Shown piece by piece: positions 14,541-20,338 of a stretch of DNA of 26,315 bases. The first letter of the stretch is position 1. Every line of letters starts with the position of its first letter. Under the pieces are notes generated by a model. That model was not told the origin of the DNA and did not search any database. It worked only from the letters and a program-made list of their open reading frames with translations. This stretch comes from Treponema sp. (GTDB lineage Bacteria; Spirochaetota; Spirochaetia; Treponematales; Breznakiellaceae): NCBI GenBank assembly GCA_031270205.1, contig JAISYA010000069.1, forward strand, positions 1 to 26,315, read 5' to 3'. A program made the translations under genes and the position numbers.

Positions 14541-16529
14541 TTACGAGGCCTTGTTTACCGCAGCGTTTGCTTCCAGGGGTATAAAGATGTGGAAGGTTGT
14601 GCCCCTGCCTTTTTCGGTGTTTACTTTGAGGGATCCCTTCACTTCACGCAGGCGGTCCTGCACGAGGCTGAGGCCCACGCCGCGGCCGGCGTGGACGCTG
14701 ACTGAGTCCGCCGTGCTGAAGCCCGGCATAAACAGGGCCCGCAGGAGCTGGTTCTTGTTGTCGGCTTCTTCCGGTTTTATCAGGCTCATTTCCAGGGCGC
14801 GTTTTTTGATTTTGTCAAAATCAAGCCCCCGGCCGTCGTCTTTAAGGCGGACGTGTACTTTGTCGTCGTCAATGCTTATGGAAAGATGAATAAGCCCCTC
14901 GGCTTCCTTGCCGGCCGCCGTCCGCTCGTCCGGATCCTCAATGCCGTGAACCACGGCGTTCCGTACCAGTTGGGTAAGGACTTCCTTGATGATCCGGCGA
15001 AAACCGGATTCCAGGGCCGCCGCGTCAATTTCTCTGGGCACGAAACGGACTTGCCTGTTCAAATCCTTCGCCGCCTTGTCGCTGGCCCTGGTCAGCGTGT
15101 CAATAAGGACCTGCCCGCTTTGCCTGCCGCCGCTGCCCCGGAACGCGAGTATCTTGTCGATTGCCTCGCGGAATTTGTCTTTTTCCCGCATGATGCGTTC
15201 CAGTTCCACCGTGATATGAAGCACGTCTTCAAAGGAGACCGTCGGCTGATCCCGCAGGTTTTTGATCGTGTCTTCCAGGGTATGGAGCTTCTTGCCGTAT
15301 CCGTCAAGGCCCAGAATGAGGGCGTTGGATTTTATGGCGTGTACGGACTGGTATATTTCTACCATTACCTGATTGGATGTGAGTGTTTTGTCTTTCAGAA
15401 TTTCATTGACCCGTTCAAACTCGTATTCGGAATCTTCAATAAAGTCGTTGAAGACCATGGGCTCCACCTGCACGATTTCAAACAGGGAGCGCATCTCTTC
15501 CTGCCGCTTGTTTTCTTCTTTGTCAAGCTGATTCTGAAGCTCTTTCTCGGCGGTAATATCCTGCAAAGTACCGAGGATATAGACCTCGCCTCCGGCGCGG
15601 GTTACCGGGGCAAAGCCGCAGTCGAGTATCCGCGTTTCCCCGCTTTCTATGCTTATATAGTTCAGTTCCCGCAGGGGGTTAATGTCGTCCAGCATGGCCT
15701 GATCAAAAGAACGGTTGAAGATCATCTCGAAATAATCCTTGAGGGTTTCCATTTCTTTGGCCTTGATGGACGCGGAAAGCAGGTGAACAAAGTCTTTCCC
15801 CTGCAAGCCGCTGGTGGAAAGCACTTCTTCCAGGGCTTTGGAATAAGCGGGCTGGATAATAAAATCCCGGTTCATCAGGAACAGGCCGACCTTGAGGTTG
15901 TCCTTCATGGCGGTAATCTCATCCCGCTCGGTTTGCAGGGCCTGGGTAAGATGCCTGACCCAGCGATCCTTGGTCAGGCGGATCTGTTCAAACACGACGG
16001 TCAGGAGAAAAATCAGAACATAGACGCCGAAGATGCGGAAGGCTATATCGGCGGTGTACACAAAACCTCCCAGGCCGGGGAAAAAGATCACCGCGGCAAT
16101 TCCGGCAAGGAGCAGCAGCGAAAGGGTCGCGCCCACTTTCATCCCCAGCACTAAAATGACGATAAGGGGATAGGTAAACATCCACAGGCCGGCAAAGCCC
16201 CGGATGTCGCCGCCGTACATCAGTATGGCGCACAGTACCCCGAAAGGCCCAAGGGGAAGAATGCCGGTGATAAACATGGGAATATTGGTCCGCAGGAGGA
16301 GCATGGTACAGAAGCAGACCAGGCCCAGGCCAATATCCAAAAGTCCCCGCACCGCGCGCCCCTGCATAATAACCATGATGCCGAATGAAACAAGCAGGAG
16401 GCCGCCGGCGATAAGCGCCGCGTTGAAAAACACGTAACGGACAATATCCTCCGTGTCCGGAGCGCTGCGGCGGGCGGCGAATTTGCCGCTGGTCAATATC
16501 CGAAAAAACACATCTTTTATCGGCGTCAT
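14541..16529 (-). CDS. Membrane histidine kinase with PAS, Hpt and CheA-like ATPase
   Basis: 662 residues. The N-terminal half (about 30-190) has six or so hydrophobic membrane segments. A PAS-like region follows (about 215-335: MNRDFIIQPAYSKALEE ... YILGTLQDITAEKE), then a coiled coil and an Hpt-like domain with SVHAIKSNALILG (phospho-His about 397). The ATPase is of the CheA kind: LTQLVRNAVVHGIEDPDERTA split before AGKEAEG, then DDGRGLD and GRGVGLSLVQDRL. No CheW-like (P5) domain and no P2 domain are present, so it should not couple to chemoreceptor arrays like true CheA. It lies 3 nt after cheX, with a GGAG ribosome site, and forms an operon with cheY and cheX. The likely phosphoacceptor is the co-encoded CheY. 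Confidence 0.9.
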   Translation of the reverse strand: MTPIKDVFFRILTSGKFAARRSAPDTEDIVRYVFFNAALIAGGLLLVSFGIMVIMQGRAVRGLLDIGLGLVCFCTMLLLRTNIPMFITGILPLGPFGVLCAILMYGGDIRGFAGLWMFTYPLIVILVLGMKVGATLSLLLLAGIAAVIFFPGLGGFVYTADIAFRIFGVYVLIFLLTVVFEQIRLTKDRWVRHLTQALQTERDEITAMKDNLKVGLFLMNRDFIIQPAYSKALEEVLSTSGLQGKDFVHLLSASIKAKEMETLKDYFEMIFNRSFDQAMLDDINPLRELNYISIESGETRILDCGFAPVTRAGGEVYILGTLQDITAEKELQNQLDKEENKRQEEMRSLFEIVQVEPMVFNDFIEDSEYEFERVNEILKDKTLTSNQVMVEIYQSVHAIKSNALILGLDGYGKKLHTLEDTIKNLRDQPTVSFEDVLHITVELERIMREKDKFREAIDKILAFRGSGGRQSGQVLIDTLTRASDKAAKDLNRQVRFVPREIDAAALESGFRRIIKEVLTQLVRNAVVHGIEDPDERTAAGKEAEGLIHLSISIDDDKVHVRLKDDGRGLDFDKIKKRALEMSLIKPEEADNKNQLLRALFMPGFSTADSVSVHAGRGVGLSLVQDRLREVKGSLKVNTEKGRGTTFHIFIPLEANAAVNKAS

Positions 16530-16532
16530 ATA

Positions 16533-17006
16533 CTACTCCGCTATCGCCTCAATTGCCACTGAAAGATTAAAGGTGGAGCTGCCAAAAATGGTAAACGGAA
16601 TGCAGATGATCCGCGCCTGGTTTGCGGGCCACTTAATGGAATGTTCCTTGCCCTGCACGATGGTAGGCAGGGAGATAACCAGACGGAAGGCTTCTTCCAG
16701 GTCTTTTTTCACGTTCCCCGCGATAATATTGACTATCTCGCCTATGGCGTCCACAACATCATCGTCCACGTCCGTATGCGTGGAATTGGTGAGCATGCCC
16801 GTCAGCTTGATGGCCAGTTCCTTTTTCATGGAGATAACCACCGCCCCGCGCGCCTCCCCGGTCAGGCCGATAACCGCCGAAATGTCCCATTCCGTCACCG
16901 ATGTAGTGTCGGCAAAATAGGGGCGTCCCTCGGCCAGCTCCGCTCCCACAAAGTCCCTAAAAACGCTCTTGCATACATCCACAAAGGGCTGAATATACTT
17001 TTCCAT
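16533..17006 (-). CDS. cheX: CheX-type CheY-P phosphatase
   Basis: 157 residues. The diagnostic phosphatase motif ExxN occurs in GEIVNIIAGN (Glu 90, Asn 93), inside the expected helix. The surrounding fold pattern agrees: GARGAVVISM-like strand pairing, the MKKELAIKLTGML helix and a C-terminal strand. CheX dephosphorylates CheY-P and replaces CheZ in spirochaetes and Thermotoga. Only one ExxN motif is seen, as in CheX and unlike CheC. It follows cheY by 26 bp, with AAGGA before the start, and immediately precedes the kinase gene. Confidence 0.92.
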   Translation of the reverse strand: MEKYIQPFVDVCKSVFRDFVGAELAEGRPYFADTTSVTEWDISAVIGLTGEARGAVVISMKKELAIKLTGMLTNSTHTDVDDDVVDAIGEIVNIIAGNVKKDLEEAFRLVISLPTIVQGKEHSIKWPANQARIICIPFTIFGSSTFNLSVAIEAIAE

Positions 17007-17032
17007 GGTTCATTCCTTTTCAAACGATTTAA

Positions 17033-17401
17033 TCACAATGTGATTTTTAGTATCTTGTCCCTGAAGTTTTTTTCGTTCACCGGCTTGACGATATAATCGG
17101 TGGCGCCGGCCTTCAGGGCCTCAATAACATTGTACCGCGCCGCCTCGCTCGTTACCATGATGATCGGCAGTTTCGCGTATTCCGCCTGGGAGCGCACGTG
17201 CTTGAGGAAATCAAGGCCCGAAATCTGAGGCATGTTCCAGTCCAGGAGCACCAAATCTATCTTTTGGTTTTGAAGCTGCATCAGGGCGTCCTTCCCGTTT
17301 GCGGCTTCAACAAACTGACAGGGTATTTTCATCAACGCAAAGGTATTCTTGACAATATTCCGCATAATACGGGAATCGTCCACCACGAGAACCGTCTTCA
17401 T
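17033..17401 (-). CDS. cheY: CheY-like single-domain response regulator
   Basis: 122 residues, a complete receiver with no output domain. It has the acidic pair Asp 8/Asp 9 (VVDDSRIMRN), phospho-acceptor Asp 54 (LLDWNMPQISG), the MVTSEA switch Thr and the conserved Lys in IVKPVNEK. The ATG at 17401 is chosen because GGAGGAG lies just upstream and the protein then begins at the first receiver strand. It is the first gene of the cheY-cheX-kinase run, so its partner is probably the adjacent CheA-like kinase, and CheX would terminate the signal. It may act on something other than the flagellar motor, since no other chemotaxis gene is present. Confidence 0.92.
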   Translation of the reverse strand: MKTVLVVDDSRIMRNIVKNTFALMKIPCQFVEAANGKDALMQLQNQKIDLVLLDWNMPQISGLDFLKHVRSQAEYAKLPIIMVTSEAARYNVIEALKAGATDYIVKPVNEKNFRDKILKITL

Positions 17402-17432
17402 CCGTTCTCCTCCACTTTTATAACTGGGCTGC

Positions 17433-17452
17433 CCGGAAACTTCAGTTTCCGG
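17433..17452. repeat. Perfect dyad upstream of cheY
   Basis: CCGGAAACT (17433-17441) and AGTTTCCGG (17444-17452) are separated by two bases. It lies 32 bp before the cheY start, just above the ribosome site and a TATAAA-like sequence on the minus strand. It could be an operator, an mRNA leader hairpin or a dispersed hairpin repeat. Confidence 0.7.
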
Positions 17453-17560
17453 ACAACTCAAGTATCTTTTATTTGGCTTGTTTTGGCAAGTGGACGGATA
17501 TTTTCCTGAATAATGAGCGCAGCGAAACCGTAATACCGCCGCGCGCTGTATCTTTGTGGT

Positions 17561-17588
17561 TTTATTCGCAAGTCTGGTTTAATACCCC
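17561..17588 (-). repeat. Right arm of a 28-bp perfect inverted repeat
   Basis: This begins TTTATTCGCAAG and ends TTTAATACCCC on the plus strand, the exact reverse complement of 14475-14502. It lies between the 5' end of cheY and the 3' end of the SPOR gene. Confidence 0.95.
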
Positions 17589-17622
17589 GGAGATCTGCGG
17601 AGGCTCATTCGAAAGTCGTGTA

Positions 17623-18411
17623 TCAATGCGCCGCCACGGTCTGGCGTACCTGGCTGTCGGCAAATCCGTCAATGGATCTAACCAGGGCGAGCCAGTAGTT
17701 TGCCTCAGTTTCGGAGGTATAGGGACCTACCCGCACGCGGTACCAGGTCTTGCCTTCCACCTCGCGGTTTTCGACAATCGAAGTGATGCCTTTCCCGGCG
17801 AGGGTTTCCTTTACCCCTTCGGCCCGGACGAGGGTGGAAAACGCGCCGGTCTGGACCCAGTAATCATTGCGGGTTTTGCCCTGCGCAGGCCTGGCGGCTG
17901 CCGGTTTGGCCGCGGCAGCCGGCCTCGCGGCTGGTTTGGCCGGGGCAGCGGACGCCGCGGAAGCGACGGGTTTGACCGCAGGAGCGGGGCGGGCAGAGGC
18001 AGGGCGGGATTCAGGGATGTCGGGGACGGCGGCCGCGCTGGGTTTGGGAATATTGATGGTCACCTTGGCTGAAGTGTCCGCATCGCTTTTTTCCACCGTG
18101 TATGTACCGTTTGCCCCTTCGCCGTTTATATAGAAATTGGTTTCCTGAGACGCGTTTGCCGAGGGAGAAGTCTGTATACCCCGGATACTGTCGGTGTTTT
18201 TCACCATATCCGTGGCGTCCACCGTTGCCGGCTGGGGAAAGGCAGGCTCCGCCGGCAGGGTTCCGCTTCTTCCCGAAGCTATGGGGCGGCTCGAGGAAAA
18301 AGCGGTCTCGCTCCGCGCCCTGGGTGAAAATATCAAAATGGAGGCGCTGATAACAACAACAAGGAAAACGCCCACCGAAACAGCCACAAGCAGCAGTTTT
18401 TTCTTTTCCAT
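17623..18411 (-). CDS. SPOR-domain membrane protein
   Basis: 262 residues. A single N-terminal membrane anchor (MEKKKLLLVAVSVGVFLVVV) is followed by a long Ala/Pro/Lys/Ser-rich linker. The C-terminal SPOR domain (about 185-262: NDYWVQTGAFSTLVRAEGVK ... TWYRVRVGPYTSETEAN) binds denuded glycan strands of septal peptidoglycan. This points to a role in cell division or envelope remodelling. An AAKVTINIPKP strand-like segment lies in the middle. The start at 18411 is taken because the protein then begins directly with the charged anchor; the ribosome site is weak and an ATG at 18438 is possible. It lies 63 bp downstream of coaE and is probably co-transcribed. Confidence 0.88.
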   Translation of the reverse strand: MEKKKLLLVAVSVGVFLVVVISASILIFSPRARSETAFSSSRPIASGRSGTLPAEPAFPQPATVDATDMVKNTDSIRGIQTSPSANASQETNFYINGEGANGTYTVEKSDADTSAKVTINIPKPSAAAVPDIPESRPASARPAPAVKPVASAASAAPAKPAARPAAAAKPAAARPAQGKTRNDYWVQTGAFSTLVRAEGVKETLAGKGITSIVENREVEGKTWYRVRVGPYTSETEANYWLALVRSIDGFADSQVRQTVAAH

Positions 18412-18474
18412 AACTAGACAATCTCCACTAATGAACATCCCCGCCCCAAGGCGGCTATCCGGCAAGGCCGCGTT

Positions 18475-19086
18475 TTACTGTCGCAGGCCCAGCTGAAACA
18501 AAATTACGTCAATCCGCTTCTCCAGTTTCGCCCTGGAACGGCGAAAAGCCGCTGCTGAAAATCCACGGCTTTCTATTCTGTAAATATCGGCTTTTCCCGT
18601 TAAATATTGAGCGGTGAAATCTTTCTGGCTGGCAAAGCGTTTGAACAGGGCAGACCAGGGAAGAGCGTCCCGCCTGCGGGCGCGCAGCAGGCGGGTGAGA
18701 AAAGGCGCGCTGACCAAAATGACGCAATCCAGCCGCCCAAAGACCGAAGATCTATGGAGCAGGGCCGCATTGATGACGCAAGGTTTCCCTTTCATGCTTT
18801 TGATCCATTCTCCGGTCAGGCGGTTTGCCGCCGGATGCACAATAGCCTCCAGCGCGGCCAGCTCTTCGCTCTTGCCGAAGACTTTTTCCCCCAGCCGCCG
18901 CCGGTCCACTGTGCCGTCCGGCCGCATAATGTCCCCGCCGAAACGGGCGGCAAGCGTCTCTTTTTCCGTGTCAAGGGCCGTATATCCCAGCTTGTCCACA
19001 TCCAGCACCGGCAGCCCCCGCTCTTTCAGAAGGGCGGCCAGGTAATTTTTCCCCGCGCAGTAGGTTCCGGTAAGACCGATCAGCAT
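18475..19086 (-). CDS. coaE: Dephospho-CoA kinase
   Basis: 203 residues, the usual CoaE size. It catalyses the last step of coenzyme A synthesis, ATP-dependent 3'-phosphorylation of dephospho-CoA. The P-loop GTYCAGKN (residues 7-14) keeps the Gly-Lys pair but has Asn where most P-loops have Ser/Thr. The substrate motif LDVDKLGYTALD (about 28-39), the RRRLGEKVFG segment and IVHPAANRLTGEW all match CoaE. The ATG at 19086 has no clear ribosome site. It is the promoter-proximal gene of the coaE-SPOR unit and faces a large intergenic region. Confidence 0.9.
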   Translation of the reverse strand: MLIGLTGTYCAGKNYLAALLKERGLPVLDVDKLGYTALDTEKETLAARFGGDIMRPDGTVDRRRLGEKVFGKSEELAALEAIVHPAANRLTGEWIKSMKGKPCVINAALLHRSSVFGRLDCVILVSAPFLTRLLRARRRDALPWSALFKRFASQKDFTAQYLTGKADIYRIESRGFSAAAFRRSRAKLEKRIDVILFQLGLRQ

Positions 19087-19124
19087 ACTTTAGCATCGGC
19101 AGAATGCAGAAGAAAAACCACGGA

Positions 19125-19190
19125 CTACCCTTCGACTTCGCTCCGGGCGAGCGCGGCTGCTGAGCCTGCCGGTGCGCAGGGCAGGCGCGA
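19125..19190. repeat. REP-like extragenic hairpin sequence
   Basis: It contains CCCTTCGACTTCGCTC and GCTGCTGAGCCTGCCG, plus the pairing GCCTGCC (19164-19170) with GGCAGGC (19180-19186) and CGCTC with GAGCG. Sequences of this kind are familiar dispersed extragenic repeats in several bacteria. Only one copy is in the window, so the call is tentative. Confidence 0.4.
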
Positions 19191-19248
19191 ACATTTTGCC
19201 CGAAACCCTGGTTTTGCCCGCATGATCAGCGGTTTATATTTTTGGGGG

Positions 19249-19295
19249 CATTTTGACACACTATTTCGGCCAAAATGACCCGACCGTGTCAAAAT
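19249..19295. promoter_or_regulatory. Inverted repeat, candidate upstream activator site
   Basis: ATTTTGACAC (19250-19259) and GTGTCAAAAT (19286-19295) are perfect reverse complements with centres 36 bp apart. A third related half-site, CAAAATG (19271-19277), lies between and mirrors CATTTTG (19249-19255). The region is about 190-235 bp upstream of the predicted hsp20 start, a usual distance for a sigma-54 activator site. Confidence 0.4.
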
Positions 19296-19352
19296 TTCCC
19301 TTTTTCGGATTGCCTTGACCACAGCGGGTCTTTTCAGCGGCGGTTTTTATAT

Positions 19353-19384
19353 GAAAAAGGCCGTTTGCTATCCCCCAAAACGGC
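19353..19384 (-). terminator. Leftward terminator-like hairpin
   Basis: On the minus strand GCCGTTT, an 11-nt loop and AAACGGC are followed by CTTTTTC. No gene immediately upstream on that strand needs terminating. It may be a leader hairpin for coaE or may block leftward transcription from the hsp20 region. Confidence 0.4.
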
Positions 19385-19456
19385 TTTCGGCGGCAATTTT
19401 ACCCCCATAACGCCCTATATTAAAAAATTTACGATATTTTAGTGGTTTTTTATAAG

Positions 19457-19473
19457 TTGGCACGATTATTGCT
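19457..19473 (+). promoter_or_regulatory. Sigma-54 (RpoN) promoter of hsp20
   Basis: TTGGCACGATTATTGCT matches the sigma-54 consensus YTGGCACG-N4-TTGCW at every defined position. The -24 GG (19459-19460) and -12 GC (19471-19472) have the obligatory 10-bp spacing. Transcription should start near 19484, about 100 nt before the hsp20 ATG. The AT-rich flank upstream suits activator looping. Confidence 0.9.
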
Positions 19474-19512
19474 AATATATAAGTGTCGACGAGGAGAGAG
19501 CGAAAGCACAGG

Positions 19513-19572
19513 GGTCCGTTGGACCGGAGCCGCCGCCTTAGATCCCGCCGGACAAATAACCTCAGTAGAGGT
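19513..19572 (+). promoter_or_regulatory. Structured hsp20 leader
   Basis: The leader contains GGTCC-GTT-GGACC (19513-19525) and ACCTC-AGTA-GAGGT (19559-19572); the second hairpin ends 3 nt before the AGGAG ribosome site. GTCCG (19514-19518) could alternatively pair with CGGAC (19549-19553). Such structure is compatible with translational or mRNA-stability control, but no known thermometer class is recognisable. Confidence 0.3.
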
Positions 19573-19586
19573 AAAGGAGATATGTT

Positions 19587-20039
19587 ATGAAAACAGTGAC
19601 TATGTATCGTCCGAACACAATCCAAAACGCGCTGAGCGATTTCGATCGCTACTTTGAGTCCTTTTTTGGGGACTCCCTTCTGGCCCCGGCAAGCCGGATC
19701 TTGAACCGCCTTCCCGCGGTGGATATTCGGGAAACCGGGACGTCCTACCTGCTGGACATGGAACTGCCCGGCTATGATGAGAAAAGCATCGACATCCATG
19801 TGGACGGCGCAAGCCTTTCGATTGCCTCAAAGCAGGAAGAGGCGGGCGAGACGGAACAGGAAGAAGGAACCTACATCCTCAGGGAACGGCGGCTTAACGC
19901 TTTCAGCCGCTCTTTCAAACTGCCCGAAAATTCCGATCCTGAAGCGGTAACTGCGGTTTTCAGAAACGGCGTCCTCAGCCTGGAAATTAAAAAGCGGGCC
20001 GAGACCCAGAAGCGGGCCATTCAGATCAAAGTGAACTAA
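19587..20039 (+). CDS. Small heat-shock protein, Hsp20/alpha-crystallin family
   Basis: 150 residues, typical of bacterial Hsp20. An N-terminal arm (1-42: NALSDFDRYFESFFGDSL) precedes the alpha-crystallin domain (about 43-138), with PAVDIRETGTSYLLDMELPG, YILRERRLNAFSRSFKLPE and the conserved FRNGVLSLEIKK. The C-terminal IxI anchor is present as IQI, in RAIQIKVN. It is an ATP-independent holdase that keeps unfolding proteins soluble. AAAGGAG lies 7 nt before the ATG. Transcription appears to depend on sigma-54, which is unusual for this family, and it ends at a strong intrinsic terminator. It is monocistronic. Confidence 0.95.
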   Translation: MKTVTMYRPNTIQNALSDFDRYFESFFGDSLLAPASRILNRLPAVDIRETGTSYLLDMELPGYDEKSIDIHVDGASLSIASKQEEAGETEQEEGTYILRERRLNAFSRSFKLPENSDPEAVTAVFRNGVLSLEIKKRAETQKRAIQIKVN

Positions 20040-20054
20040 GGACAAACAAAACCG

Positions 20055-20129
20055 GGCCTGTTCCAAAACCGTGCCCCCGGCTATGCCGGGAACGTTAGCG
20101 CACAGTCAAATAGTTTTGGAGCAGGCTCA
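20055..20129 (+). repeat. Nested-hairpin repeat, copy A
   Basis: Outer arms GCCTGTTCCAAAAC (20056-20069) and GTTTTGGAGCAGGC (20113-20126) pair with one G-U. An inner hairpin CCCGGC-TAT-GCCGGG and the conserved block AACGTTAGCGCACAGTCAA lie between them. A second copy in the same orientation is at 20194-20266. Confidence 0.9.
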
Positions 20130-20151
20130 ATTATCTAAAAAAGTTGGAATT

Positions 20152-20184
20152 GCCGCCGGGACTCCTGCCCCCGGCGGCTTTTTG
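20152..20184 (+). terminator. Rho-independent terminator of hsp20
   Basis: GCCGCCGGG (20152-20160), a 9-nt loop and CCCGGCGGC (20170-20178) are followed by TTTTTG. It is a strong 9-bp GC stem, 112 bp after the hsp20 stop and downstream of repeat copy A. Confidence 0.92.
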
Positions 20185-20193
20185 TTATCTATA

Positions 20194-20266
20194 GGCCTGT
20201 TCCAAAACCGCGCCCCGGCTTGCCGTGAACGTTAGCGCACAGTCAACTGGTTTTGGGACAGGCTCT
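20194..20266 (+). repeat. Nested-hairpin repeat, copy B
   Basis: Outer arms GCCTGTTCCAAAACC (20195-20209) and GGTTTTGGGACAGGC (20249-20263) pair with one G-U at a different position from copy A. The internal block AACGTTAGCGCACAGTCAA is shared exactly with copy A, while the inner CCGGC hairpin is decayed. It lies about 75 bp upstream of the AddB-like gene. Confidence 0.9.
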
Positions 20267-20338
20267 GTTGATTTTGAAATCAGCTCCCGCGGTTTCTCAC
20301 TATGCCGGTTTTCTTTTTTACATTATACTGTCCCAGGC

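Larger units (their letters stand above)
19087..19586. other. Regulatory intergenic region between coaE and hsp20
   Basis: 500 bp between divergent genes. From left to right it holds a REP-like hairpin sequence (19125-19190), a long-spaced inverted repeat (19249-19295), a leftward terminator-like hairpin (19353-19384), an AT-rich stretch, the sigma-54 promoter (19457-19473) and a roughly 100-nt hsp20 leader. No coding frame with credible composition is present. Confidence 0.7.

Noticed and set aside
14853..16154. 433-codon plus-strand frame opposite the CheA-like kinase
   Set aside because: The minus strand encodes intact PAS, Hpt and ATPase motifs over the same bases; the plus-strand frame shows no domain.
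14475..17588. Composite transposon bounded by the 28-bp inverted repeats
   Set aside because: No transposase or recombinase lies between or beside the arms, and no flanking target duplication is evident.
20225..20338. N-terminal extension of the AddB-like protein from 20225
   Set aside because: The extension would start inside nested-hairpin repeat copy B and encodes a low-quality sequence; the protein's first conserved-looking strand begins at 20339.
20040..20338. Small gene between hsp20 and the AddB-like gene
   Set aside because: The region is fully accounted for by two hairpin repeats and a terminator; no frame with a ribosome site and credible composition was found.
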